The notes under the pieces were generated by a model. That model did no database searches and was not told the origin of the DNA. It worked only from the letters and a program-made list of their open reading frames with translations. A program made the translations under genes and the position numbers. A stretch of DNA of 64,000 bases from Telluria beijingensis (GTDB lineage: Bacteria > Pseudomonadota > Gammaproteobacteria > Burkholderiales > Burkholderiaceae_D), in assembly GCF_030770395.1 (NCBI RefSeq), contig NZ_CP132480.1, positions 1,758,891-1,822,890 of the forward strand, written 5' to 3'. Each line of letters starts with the position of its first letter. Position 1 is the stretch's first letter. This document shows, piece after piece, positions 8,451 to 16,592 of the stretch.

Positions 8451-9974
8451 TTAGCGCAGGTTCACCAGCGTCTGCAACACCGAATCCTGGGTCTTGATGG
8501 TCTGCGCATTCGCCTGGTACACGCGCTGCGCGGTGATCATGTTGACCAGCTCGGCGGTCAGGTCGACGCTCGAGGCTTCGGTCGCGCCCGATTGCAGCAC
8601 GCCCATGCCGCCGGTGCCGGCGGTGCCGATCAGCGGGGTGCCCGAGTTCGACGATTCGGCCCAGGCATTATTGCCCAGCGGCTCCAGCCCGTTCGGGTTC
8701 TTGAAGTTGGCCAGCACGACCTGGCCCAGCGCCTTGGTCTGGCCATTACTGTACTGGCCCAGGATGGTGCCGTCGGCGCCGGTGGTGAAGCGCTGCAGGG
8801 CGCCCGGCTTGTAGCCGTCCTGGTCGAGACGCTTCTCGCTGGTCGCATTGCCGTACTGGGTGCTCTTGGCGAAGTCGAGCGTGACCGGGATCTGCAGGTC
8901 GGCGCCGGTCGACGGCACCACCGGCAGCGAGGTGGTGAACTTGCCGTTGAAGCCAGGACCGGTGCCGCTGGTCGCCATGTTCAGCGCGCCATTGGTGTCG
9001 AAATGCAGGGTGCCGAGCGGCTTTGGCGACACGTTCAGCGCTTTCAGGATGGCGGCGTTGACCTGTTCGGGCGTGGCGCCCGGGATGGCGGCCGCAGCGG
9101 CGGCGGCACTGGCGATCTTGGCCTGGTCGTCCGCGCTCATGGTCGGATCGGCGGTCACCGCCGCATTGCGCACGGCCTCGGCGGCCGTGGTGGCGTAGGC
9201 GGTGATGGCGCCGGCCTTGCCGGCCGCGTCCGCACTGTCCCAGGCGCCGCGCGCGCCCAGCACGCCGGCATCGGTCAGGGTGACGCCGGCCGCTTCGAGG
9301 GAACCTTTTTCGGTACCGTCCAGGCTGGTGTAGACATCCCATTCGCCGGCTTCGGTCTTGACGTAGAACAGCGACAGGGTGTGCGGATTGCCCAGCGTGT
9401 CGTACACGCTCACCGGGCTCTGCTTGTTATACGTGGTCGGATTGGACGGGTCGAACGGCTTGTTGGCCGGCGGCTGGGTGCGCGAGTCGAGCTGGATCTC
9501 GGCGAAGATATTGCTGGTGACCTTCGGCGGCTGGTCCGAGGTGTCGATCTGCAGCGGCACCGGCGCGCCGGCGGCCAGCTGGCCGTTCGGGCCCAGGCCA
9601 TAGCCGGTCAGCTTGGCGCCCTGGGCGTTGATGATGAAACCTTGTTTGTCGAGCGAGAACTGGCCATTGCGCGAATACTGGACCACGCCCGCCTGTTCGA
9701 TGCGGAAGAAGCCGGCGCCGTTGATGGCGATGTCGAGCGGATTGCCCGAGGCTTCGATATTGCCCTGGTTGAACTGCTGGGCGATGGCCGCGACCTTGAC
9801 GCCGATGCCGGCCTGGGTGCCGCCGGCGCCGTTCAGCGCATTGGCGTAGACGTCGGCGAACTGGGTGGTCGAACCCTTGAAGCCGACCGTGCTGGCGTTG
9901 GCGATATTGTTGCCGATGACGTCAAGCGATTTGGCGGCGCCGTTCAAGCCGCTCAAGCCTTGTTGGAAAGACAT
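8451..9974 (-). CDS. flgE: Flagellar hook protein FlgE, with an enlarged middle domain
   Basis: FlgE polymerises into the hook. The 507-residue product starts MSFQQGLSGLNGAAKSLDVIGNNIANASTVGFKGS and ends VDLTAELVNMITAQRVYQANAQTIKTQD, both classical hook signatures. It is about 100 residues longer than E. coli FlgE (402). The excess lies in the middle, roughly residues 225-315, an alanine-rich stretch (TAYATTAAEAVRNAA, IASAAAAAAAIPG) inside the exposed domain. The preceding gene is flgD, the hook cap, 41 bases upstream. Confidence 0.96.
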   Translation of the reverse strand: MSFQQGLSGLNGAAKSLDVIGNNIANASTVGFKGSTTQFADVYANALNGAGGTQAGIGVKVAAIAQQFNQGNIEASGNPLDIAINGAGFFRIEQAGVVQYSRNGQFSLDKQGFIINAQGAKLTGYGLGPNGQLAAGAPVPLQIDTSDQPPKVTSNIFAEIQLDSRTQPPANKPFDPSNPTTYNKQSPVSVYDTLGNPHTLSLFYVKTEAGEWDVYTSLDGTEKGSLEAAGVTLTDAGVLGARGAWDSADAAGKAGAITAYATTAAEAVRNAAVTADPTMSADDQAKIASAAAAAAAIPGATPEQVNAAILKALNVSPKPLGTLHFDTNGALNMATSGTGPGFNGKFTTSLPVVPSTGADLQIPVTLDFAKSTQYGNATSEKRLDQDGYKPGALQRFTTGADGTILGQYSNGQTKALGQVVLANFKNPNGLEPLGNNAWAESSNSGTPLIGTAGTGGMGVLQSGATEASSVDLTAELVNMITAQRVYQANAQTIKTQDSVLQTLVNLR

Positions 9975-10015
9975 GGTATTACTCCTGAATAAGGGTGATA
10001 AGGTAAGCGGCTTGC

Positions 10016-10729
10016 TTACATGACTTGTTTAATGTCGGCCAGGGTCACGGAACCCTTACCCGGCAGGTTGAGCTTGACGCCATCCTTGCCGCCGGTGGTC
10101 ACGCTGGCGACGCTGTCGAAGGCCAGGGCCTTGGCGTCCTTCAGCGCTTCGCCGCCGCGGCTGGCGACCACCCGGAAGGTGTACTGGCCGTCGGGCAGCA
10201 CCACCGGCTTGCCTTCGCTATCGAGCTTGTTCGGGTCGGGCACGCCATCCCAGGCGATCGGGATGATGCCGGCTTCCTGCTCGCCCAGTTCCAGCGAGGC
10301 GACGTCCTTGCCGTTCGCATCGGTGATGACGACCTGCACCTTGTCGGCCGGGGTTTCCAGCTCCACGCCCAGGATCGACTGGCTCTTGTGCAGCAGGATG
10401 CCATCGCCCTCGACCAGCACGCCGGCGCCGATCAGCTGGGTCGCCTGCAGCGATTCGGTCGACTGGTAGCTGGCCTTGAGCGATTCCAGCGTCGTGTTCA
10501 GCTTGTTCACGCCGGTCACGGTCTGCAACTGGGCCAGCTGGCTGGTCATCTGGGCATTGTCCATCGGGTTCAATGGATCCTGGTTCTGCAACTGGGTCAC
10601 GAGCAGGGTCATGAACTTGTCGGTGTCGGCCTGGACGCTGTCGGTCTCGGTCTTCGGCTTGGCGTTCATCGCCGCCTGCAGGTCGGCGATATTCGAGGTC
10701 GGGCTTTGGGAGCTGATGGGGCTGGTCAT
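10016..10729 (-). CDS. flgD: Flagellar hook assembly (capping) protein FlgD
   Basis: FlgD caps the hook tip while FlgE is added. The 237-residue product has the conserved N-terminal motif DKFMTLLVTQLQNQDPLNPMDNAQMTSQLAQLQTV (about residues 38-72) and a C-terminal Tudor/fibronectin-like hook-cap region containing the FlgD ligand fold (ANGKDVASLELGEQEAGIIPIAWDG). Length fits the family. It lies between flgC and flgE, 8 bases after flgC, in the usual order. Confidence 0.96.
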   Translation of the reverse strand: MTSPISSQSPTSNIADLQAAMNAKPKTETDSVQADTDKFMTLLVTQLQNQDPLNPMDNAQMTSQLAQLQTVTGVNKLNTTLESLKASYQSTESLQATQLIGAGVLVEGDGILLHKSQSILGVELETPADKVQVVITDANGKDVASLELGEQEAGIIPIAWDGVPDPNKLDSEGKPVVLPDGQYTFRVVASRGGEALKDAKALAFDSVASVTTGGKDGVKLNLPGKGSVTLADIKQVM

Positions 10730-10737
10730 GGTGGTGC

Positions 10738-11139
10738 TTATTGTCCGATGGTCAGGGTCTTGAGCAGCATGGTCTTGGCTGCATTCATGGTTTCGACATT
10801 GGTCTGGTAGGAGCGCGAGGCCGACAGCATGTTCACCATCTCGTCGACCACGTTTACGTTGGGCATCGATACATAACCCTTGTCGTCGGCCATCGGATGC
10901 TTGGGATCGTAGACCTGCTTGAGCGGCGACGGGTCTTCGACCACTTCGCGCACCCGCACGCCGGTGGCGCCCGAGGCGGTCGGCACAGACTCGAACACGA
11001 CCGCCTTGGCGCGATAGGCTTCGCCAGTCGGCGAGGTGGCGCTGTCGGCGTTCGCCATATTGCTGGCGGTGGCGTTCAGGCGTTGCGACTGGGCGCTCAT
11101 GGCCGAGCCGGCCACATTGAAGATATTAAATAGCGACAT
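10738..11139 (-). CDS. flgC: Flagellar proximal rod protein FlgC
   Basis: FlgC is a proximal rod subunit. The 133-residue protein starts [33 protein letters not shown] and ends [28 protein letters not shown], the axial-protein helices of this family. The length is the family standard (134 in E. coli). It follows flgB by 16 bases. Confidence 0.97.
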   Translation of the reverse strand: MSLFNIFNVAGSAMSAQSQRLNATASNMANADSATSPTGEAYRAKAVVFESVPTASGATGVRVREVVEDPSPLKQVYDPKHPMADDKGYVSMPNVNVVDEMVNMLSASRSYQTNVETMNAAKTMLLKTLTIGQ

Positions 11140-11155
11140 GGTTGGTCAGCCCCGT

Positions 11156-11575
11156 TTATTGGCTCTGGAGCGCCGTCATCAAGCCCTTGAGCTGGCTGTT
11201 GATCATCAGGATCCCGGCCTCGTAGCGCAGCGCGTTGTCGGCGAACTGGTTGCGCTCGACGTCCATGTCGACCGTATTGCCGTCGACGGCGCCCTGCACC
11301 ACGCCGCGGTACAGCACCGGGGTGCCGTTGGCCAGCGTGTCGCCGGTGGCGGCGCCGCGCGCCATATGGTTGTTATTGGTAGTGTTCATCGCGGCGCCAT
11401 TCTTGCCGCCGCCCGCCATCGCGTTCTGCAGGGCGCTGGCGAAATCGATGTCGCGCGCCTTGTAGTTGGGCGTGTCGGCATTGGCGATATTCGAGGCCAG
11501 CAGTTCCTGGCGCTGCGAGCGCAGGGACAGCGCGGTTTCATTGAAGCGCAGGTAATTGTCGAGATTGCCGATCAT
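11156..11575 (-). CDS. flgB: Flagellar proximal rod protein FlgB
   Basis: FlgB starts the proximal rod on the MS ring side. I place the start at 11575 (MIGNLDNYLRFNETALSLRSQRQ) because a GGAGG ribosome site lies 6-8 bases upstream and all family members begin here; a longer in-frame ORF to 11617 lacks this support. The product is 139 residues with the signature LLASNIANADTPNYKARDIDF. It is the first gene of the minus-strand series flgBCDEFGHIJ and is divergent from flgA. No clear sigma-54 or sigma-70 site was recognised in the 168 bases between them. Confidence 0.95.
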   Translation of the reverse strand: MIGNLDNYLRFNETALSLRSQRQELLASNIANADTPNYKARDIDFASALQNAMAGGGKNGAAMNTTNNNHMARGAATGDTLANGTPVLYRGVVQGAVDGNTVDMDVERNQFADNALRYEAGILMINSQLKGLMTALQSQ

Positions 11576-11743
11576 GCTGCCTCCGGGTGGTGGGCTGGTT
11601 GGGACAGAAGCGATCATACGGACCGGGCGGGCAAGCCAATCGACGAATAAGGAGGTGGAAATCCCCCGCTATTCAATGTTTCGCTACGGAATCATTGGAC
11701 CTAAGATTGCAGCATTCCCGATGTCCCTTCAACTGGAATCTCC

Positions 11744-12445
11744 ATGAAACTGCAATATGTCGCTTTTTCGCTGCTTGCCCTGGCGTTCGGTACGGCCCAG
11801 GCGCAACAGGCGCCCGGCGCCGCACGTCAGAAGCCTGAAGCCGTGCGCGCCGTCGCCGAGCAATTCCTGAAGACCCAGAGCGCTGGCCTGCCGGGCCAGG
11901 TCACCGTCAAGGTGGGCGGCGTCGATCCACGCCTGAGCCTGCCGGCCTGCCCGGCGCCGGAAGCCTTCCTGCAGCCGGGCGCCCGCCCCTGGGGCAAGAC
12001 CACGGTGGGCGTGCGCTGCACGGCGCCGTCCTGGTCGCTCTACCTGCAGGCCCAGGTCAGCGTGGTGGCCGACTATGTCGCCGCCGCGGTGCCGCTGGCC
12101 CAGGGCCAGCCGCTCGAGCAGGGCCAACTGGTGCTGGTCAAGGCCGATATCGCCGCCATGCCGAACGGCATCATCACCGATATGGCGCAGGCGATCGGCC
12201 GCACCCCGACCATCTCGCTGCCGGCCGGCGCCGCCCTGCGCACCGACACCCTGCGCGCGCAGCAGGTGATCAAGCAGGGCCAGGCGGTACGCCTGGTATC
12301 GCGCGGATCGAACTTTTCGGTGAGCAGCGAAGCGAAGGCGATCAACAATGCCAGCGACGGCCAGGTGGTGCAGGTGCGGACTCAGTCCGGCACCGTCGTC
12401 AGCGGCCTGGCGCGCAACGGCGGGATGGTGGAAATAGTTCTCTAA
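11744..12445 (+). CDS. flgA: Flagellar P-ring assembly chaperone FlgA
   Basis: FlgA is a periplasmic chaperone for FlgI polymerisation. The 233-residue product has a signal peptide (cut likely after AFGTAQA, residue 20), a central SAF-type region (VPLAQGQPLEQGQLVLVKADIAAMP) and the conserved end GFVSSEAKAINNASDGQVVQVRTQSGTVVSGLAR-like pattern (here FSVSSEAKAIN). It is transcribed away from flgB. flgM follows after 117 bases with its own sigma-28 promoter. Confidence 0.94.
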   Translation: MKLQYVAFSLLALAFGTAQAQQAPGAARQKPEAVRAVAEQFLKTQSAGLPGQVTVKVGGVDPRLSLPACPAPEAFLQPGARPWGKTTVGVRCTAPSWSLYLQAQVSVVADYVAAAVPLAQGQPLEQGQLVLVKADIAAMPNGIITDMAQAIGRTPTISLPAGAALRTDTLRAQQVIKQGQAVRLVSRGSNFSVSSEAKAINNASDGQVVQVRTQSGTVVSGLARNGGMVEIVL

Positions 12446-12487
12446 AGTAATTGTAGATTTCGCTGCATCGATTTCGTGATTGATCGC

Positions 12488-12514
12488 TAAAGTTTGTAAA
12501 GGCGCCGCCGTTAC
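12488..12514 (+). promoter_or_regulatory. Sigma-28 (FliA) promoter of flgMN
   Basis: A perfect -35 element TAAAGTTT (12488-12495) is followed after exactly 11 bases by GCCGTTAC (12507-12514), matching 6 of 8 positions of the FliA -10 GCCGATAA. It lies 48 bases upstream of the flgM start. A FliA-driven flgM gives the known feedback in which free FliA raises its own anti-sigma factor. Confidence 0.85.
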
Positions 12515-12562
12515 ATCAAGCAGATCCCGGAGCTTCCGCTTCGAACCGAGAAGGATGATGCT

Positions 12563-12877
12563 GTGAAAATCAACGATACGCTCAAGGGCAACCCAGGCCT
12601 TCAACCGGCGACCGCGCAGACGAATACCGCGCGCGGCGCCGACAAGGCCGCAACGACGGCGCCGACGACCCAGGCGCAGACCGACAGCGTGCGGCTGTCC
12701 TCGCAGGGCCAGGCCATGGCCAATGCGGTGGGCGGCGGCGCGCAGGTGTTCGACGCGAAGAAAGTCGAACGCATCAAGATGGCCATCGCCGATGGCCAGT
12801 TCCAAGTCAACTCCGAGAAGGTGGCGGACGGCTTGCTAGAAACCGTACGCGACCTGCTCCATTCGAGACAACGCTAA
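12563..12877 (+). CDS. flgM: Anti-sigma-28 factor FlgM
   Basis: FlgM binds FliA and blocks late flagellar genes until it is exported through the finished hook-basal body. The 104-residue product has a disordered N-terminal half (alanine, threonine, glutamine) and the FliA-binding C-terminal half with VRLSSQGQAM and DAKKVERIKMAIADGQFQVNSEKVADGLLETV. It starts at GTG with an AAGGA site 7 bases upstream; the two nearby ATG codons are in other frames. flgN follows after 3 bases. Confidence 0.95.
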   Translation: MKINDTLKGNPGLQPATAQTNTARGADKAATTAPTTQAQTDSVRLSSQGQAMANAVGGGAQVFDAKKVERIKMAIADGQFQVNSEKVADGLLETVRDLLHSRQR

Positions 12878-12880
12878 ACC

Positions 12881-13351
12881 ATGACCCCGACCCCGCACCA
12901 GACCATCGCCGCCGAACACCAGCACCTCGATGCCCTCGTGGCATTGATGAAACAGGAACAGCAATCGCTGGTCACGCTCGACGCCGACGAGCTGGCCAGC
13001 CTGACCACGCAGAAGAACGCCCTGCTGGCCAGCCTGTCGAACCTGTCGCAACAACGCCACGCGGCGCTCAGGGCAGCCGGATGCGAAGGGTCGGAAGCGG
13101 GCATGGAACCATGGCTGGCCGCAGGCGACCATGGCGGCGTGCGGGAACAGTGGGAACGCATGCTGGACGCAGCGCGCGAAGCGAAGGAACTCAACCGCGT
13201 CAACGGCATGCTGATCACCAAGCAGCTGGCGCACAACCAGGGCGTGCTCAACGCCCTGCGCACCCCGACCAATGCGCCGACCGGCGCGATCTACGGCGCC
13301 AGCGGGCAGACCGTGGGGCTGGGGGCGTCGCGCCGCTACGTCGTCGGATGA
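12881..13351 (+). CDS. flgN: Flagellar export chaperone FlgN
   Basis: FlgN is a cytoplasmic chaperone that escorts FlgK and FlgL to the export gate. The 156-residue product is predicted to be all-helical, with the FlgN-type N-terminal helices (AEHQHLDALVALMKQEQQSLVTLDADELASLTTQKNALL) and a C-terminal segment with NRVNGMLITKQLAHNQGVLNAL. It is 3 bases from flgM and co-transcribed with it. The assignment rests on size, helical pattern and position. Confidence 0.9.
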   Translation: MTPTPHQTIAAEHQHLDALVALMKQEQQSLVTLDADELASLTTQKNALLASLSNLSQQRHAALRAAGCEGSEAGMEPWLAAGDHGGVREQWERMLDAAREAKELNRVNGMLITKQLAHNQGVLNALRTPTNAPTGAIYGASGQTVGLGASRRYVVG

Positions 13352-13455
13352 GCGGGCGGCGGATGCGCCGCTGAGCTTTCCTAATGGCAATATAACCGGG
13401 CATAATACGGGATCGTCACCGCTCCCTTCATCGCGCCACCGTTCGCCGGCCTGAC

Positions 13456-14649
13456 ATGCTCGCCACCCAGCAGATTTTCCTGATCGCTTCCCTGCTCTGC
13501 TTCCTGGTGTTCCTGGCCCTGCTGGCGGCCGGATCCGAGAAGCTGCGGGGCATGCGCGCCATGCTGGCCTCCACCGTGCTGGGCCTGGCGGGCAACCTGC
13601 TGTACGCCTTCGGGCGCGAACTGCCGCCGCTGCTGGCCTATGAAGTGGCCAATATGGCGTATGCCGGCGCCGGCGCGGCCCTCGCCGCCGGCTACCGCCA
13701 GCTGGCCGGCCTGCCGGTCCGCCTCGCGCCGCTGGCGCTGCTGGTCGCGGCGGTGGGCGCCCTGATCGCGCTGTTTCATTACCAGGTCGATTCCTTCCTC
13801 GCGCGCAGCGCCGTCGCTTCGCTGTTCCAGGCCGCCGTCTGCGCCGACATCGCGCGCAGCGTGCTGGTGCGCCACAGCGCGCTGCCGCCGCTCGATGCGG
13901 TGCGGCGCTTCGTGCTGCTGATGTGCGGCCTGGTGGCCGGCGGCCATGCAGTGCGCATGGCCTGGCTGCTGCTGGCGGCCGAACCGCCCGGCTCGCTGCT
14001 GCAGCCGAGCGTCGCCAGCCTGGCGATCCTGACCGCCGCCGCGCTGGCGCTGCCGGCGCTGACCCTGGGCGGCCTGCTCACCATGCACCGCTACATCGTG
14101 CACCGGGCCGAGTACATCGCCAACCACGACCACCTGACCGGCGCCTGGTCGCGCAAGGCCTTCTTCGACATCGCCGAGCGCGAACTGGCGCGCAGCCGGC
14201 GCAACGGCCAGCCGCTGGCCCTGATGCTGATCGACCTCGACCACTTCAAGGAAATCAACGACGGCGGCGGCCACGAAGCGGGTGACGTCGCCCTGCGGCT
14301 GGTGGCCGAACGCGCCCGCGCCTCGCTGCGCGCGGCCGACTGCATGGCGCGCCTGGGCGGCGACGAATTCGCGGTGCTGCTGCCGGAAACCACGCTGGCC
14401 CAGGCCTGCGCCGTCGGCGAAAAACTGCAGGCCGGCCTGCGCCCGCTGGCCGCCGGGCTGCAGCGCCATGCCGGGCAATCCCCCCTCACCCTGAGCATCG
14501 GGGTGACGGCGACCCAGGACGACGAACCGTTCAAGGCGACCCTGGCGCGCGCCGACGCCGCGCTGTACGCGGCCAAGTCGGCCGGCCGCGACAAGGTGAT
14601 CGCCATCGCCCCGCAACTGCAGGCGGCGCGCTTGCGCCATACTGGCTGA
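13456..14649 (+). CDS. Membrane-bound diguanylate cyclase (GGDEF)
   Basis: The 397-residue product has about six hydrophobic helices in residues 1-210, a putative membrane sensor of unknown ligand. A GGDEF domain (about 220-385) follows, with NHDHLTGAWSR at its start, a GGDEF motif at 301-305 and an intact RxxD inhibitory site (RAAD, 292-295) five residues before it. It is therefore expected to make c-di-GMP from two GTP and be product-inhibited. It follows flgN by 104 bases on the same strand. C-di-GMP control of motility fits this location, but no direct operon link is shown. Confidence 0.9.
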   Translation: MLATQQIFLIASLLCFLVFLALLAAGSEKLRGMRAMLASTVLGLAGNLLYAFGRELPPLLAYEVANMAYAGAGAALAAGYRQLAGLPVRLAPLALLVAAVGALIALFHYQVDSFLARSAVASLFQAAVCADIARSVLVRHSALPPLDAVRRFVLLMCGLVAGGHAVRMAWLLLAAEPPGSLLQPSVASLAILTAAALALPALTLGGLLTMHRYIVHRAEYIANHDHLTGAWSRKAFFDIAERELARSRRNGQPLALMLIDLDHFKEINDGGGHEAGDVALRLVAERARASLRAADCMARLGGDEFAVLLPETTLAQACAVGEKLQAGLRPLAAGLQRHAGQSPLTLSIGVTATQDDEPFKATLARADAALYAAKSAGRDKVIAIAPQLQAARLRHTG

Positions 14650-14760
14650 CGCCGGGCAGCAGGCGCGCCGAATCCTACGCACCCGCGGCGTTCCCTCCGA
14701 TTGGAATCTCGCAAAGCGGCTACCAGATGCTTGTCTCGACATCAGACAGAGGAGAGCATC

Positions 14761-15192
14761 ATGGACGACAAGAAACCCAAGGATGGACAACAGGACGACC
14801 TTCCCCTGCGCCAGGGCCGCGTGGATTCGTATGCCGGATTCGTGGCCAACGACGACGCCGGCGACTCGAGCATCGGCGCGGACAACCGCCAATCCGGTAT
14901 TAACAGCAATTTCGCCAAGGCCTCGCCGGAAAGCAATGTCGGCCCGGCCGGCGCCGCGCAGAGCAGCCATGGCAACGCCAGCGGGCCGGTCCCGGGTGGC
15001 AGCGTCGGCAAGGCGCAGCCGGGGCAGAACAGCCAGTCGGCCATCGGCGGCGCGGCTACCGGCGGTTCGCCCGGCACTCACCTCGACCGGGCGGCGCAGG
15101 ACTACGTGGGCCGCGCTAGCGAGGACAAGATCAGCGAGCGCCTGGGCGACGGCGCCGAGAGTTCGGGCACGCCGGGCGACGGGCCGCGCTGA
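14761..15192 (+). CDS. Small hydrophilic, probably disordered protein of unknown function
   Basis: I do not recognise a family. The start at 14761 is supported by a GAGGAGAG site; an in-frame start at 14701 would add 20 residues without a ribosome site. The 143-residue product is rich in Gly, Ser, Ala, Asp and Gln, with no signal peptide or membrane segment. It ends with a short helix-like stretch (AAQDYVGRASEDKISERLGDGAE). Such proteins are often stress-related, but nothing in the sequence shows that. Base composition matches its neighbours. Confidence 0.65.
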   Translation: MDDKKPKDGQQDDLPLRQGRVDSYAGFVANDDAGDSSIGADNRQSGINSNFAKASPESNVGPAGAAQSSHGNASGPVPGGSVGKAQPGQNSQSAIGGAATGGSPGTHLDRAAQDYVGRASEDKISERLGDGAESSGTPGDGPR

Positions 15193-15253
15193 TACCCGGA
15201 TCCCACCGCGCCGGCACGCAGCCCGTCCGGCGCGGGTCGGGAATCGCGTACGT

Positions 15254-15259
15254 TATAAT
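15254..15259 (+). promoter_or_regulatory. Possible -10 element upstream of nhaA
   Basis: A perfect TATAAT hexamer lies about 75 bases upstream of the nhaA start in otherwise GC-rich DNA. No TTGACA-like -35 is present at 16-18 bases, so this would need an activator or another feature. It is listed because it is the only sigma-70-like signal before the nhaA-ktrB-ktrA unit. Confidence 0.35.
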
Positions 15260-15332
15260 ATCGCCAAGGGTGATCATGCCGACAAGGCATGACAGGATTT
15301 GCGCTGGTCGGGCCGCCACGCGGGGGTAGTTC

Positions 15333-16592
15333 ATGCCCAGCCAATTCTGGAAGTTTTCGATGCGCATAGAAAAGCGACTGTCCGACTCGTTCAAACAATT
15401 CGCGGCCTCCGGCAAAGCCGGCGGCGTCATCCTGATCCTCTGCACCATCCTGTCCCTGATCGTCGCCAACTCGGCCTGGGGCCCGGCTTACCTGGGCTTC
15501 TGGCACACCGTGCTGGGCGGACTGAGCATCGAGCTATGGGTCAACGACGCCCTGATGGCGATCTTCTTCCTGCTGATCGGCCTCGAACTGCAGCGCGAAC
15601 TGCGCAACGGCGAACTCTCCGACCTGCGCAATGCGCTGCTGCCGATCATCGCCGCTGCCGGCGGCGTGGTGGTGCCGGCGCTGACCCATTTCGCCCTCAA
15701 CGGCGGCACGCCCACCCAGCCCGGCATGGGCATCCCGATGGCCACCGACATCGCCTTCGCGCTCGGCGTGCTGGCCCTGCTCGGCAGCCGGGTGCCGGCT
15801 TCGCTCAAGATATTCCTGACCGCGCTGGCCGTGATGGACGACCTGGCCGCCATCATCGTGATCGCCGTGTTCTATACCGCCAACCTGTCGGTAGCCTACC
15901 TTGCCGGCGCGCTGGCCACCTTCGCCGCCCTGCTGCTGCTGAACCGCAAACTGCGCGTGCTGGCGCTGTGGCCTTATCTGCTGGGCGGCGCGCTGATGTG
16001 GTTCCTGATGCTCAAGTCAGGCGTGCACGCCACCATCGCCGGCGTGCTGCTGGCCTTTACCATCCCGTATTCGCACCAGCAGGACGACGGCGCCTCGCCG
16101 GCGCACCGGATGGAACACGTGCTGCACAAGCCGGTCGCCTTCCTGATCCTGCCGATCTTCGCCCTGGCCAATACCGGCATCGTGATCGGCGCCGGCTGGG
16201 CCGACGAACTGCTGTCGCCCAACAGCCTGGGCATCATCCTGGGCCTGGTGGCCGGCAAGCCGGTCGGCATCTTCCTGGCCACCTTCGCTGCGGTTGCGAT
16301 CGGCCTGTGCCGCCTGCCGCTGGACCTGGCCTGGCGCCACGTCCTGGGCGCCGGCCTGCTGGGCGGGATCGGCTTCACGATGTCGATCTTCATCACCAAC
16401 CTGGCCTTCACCGGCGCCCCCGGCGTCGTCAATGCCGCCAAGATGGCGATCCTGGTCGCCTCGCTCACGGCCGGCATCCTGGGCTTCGTCTGGCTCAAGC
16501 TGCTGGGCGCGCCGGCCCCTGGCGACCATGACCCCGACACCATGGACTTCGACGACGGCCAGCCCAATGCGTCGCCCAGCGGAGCGCGATGA
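15333..16592 (+). CDS. nhaA: Na+/H+ antiporter NhaA
   Basis: NhaA expels Na+ in exchange for protons across the inner membrane. The 419-residue product has about 12 membrane helices. The ion-binding motifs are intact: MATDIAFALGV (the assembly helix with Thr/Asp corresponding to E. coli 132/133), AVMDDLAAI (the paired aspartates 163/164), and GKPVGI with the Lys near residue 300. The start could be 15333 (after GGGGGTAG) or the in-frame ATG at 15360; both leave the family core intact. Its stop overlaps the ktrB start (ATGA), indicating translational coupling. Confidence 0.95.
   Translation: MPSQFWKFSMRIEKRLSDSFKQFAASGKAGGVILILCTILSLIVANSAWGPAYLGFWHTVLGGLSIELWVNDALMAIFFLLIGLELQRELRNGELSDLRNALLPIIAAAGGVVVPALTHFALNGGTPTQPGMGIPMATDIAFALGVLALLGSRVPASLKIFLTALAVMDDLAAIIVIAVFYTANLSVAYLAGALATFAALLLLNRKLRVLALWPYLLGGALMWFLMLKSGVHATIAGVLLAFTIPYSHQQDDGASPAHRMEHVLHKPVAFLILPIFALANTGIVIGAGWADELLSPNSLGIILGLVAGKPVGIFLATFAAVAIGLCRLPLDLAWRHVLGAGLLGGIGFTMSIFITNLAFTGAPGVVNAAKMAILVASLTAGILGFVWLKLLGAPAPGDHDPDTMDFDDGQPNASPSGAR

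Noticed and set aside
13380..13455. CATAAT hexamer as a promoter for the diguanylate cyclase gene
   Set aside because: The -35 region at 17-18 bases matches TTGACA at only about three positions.
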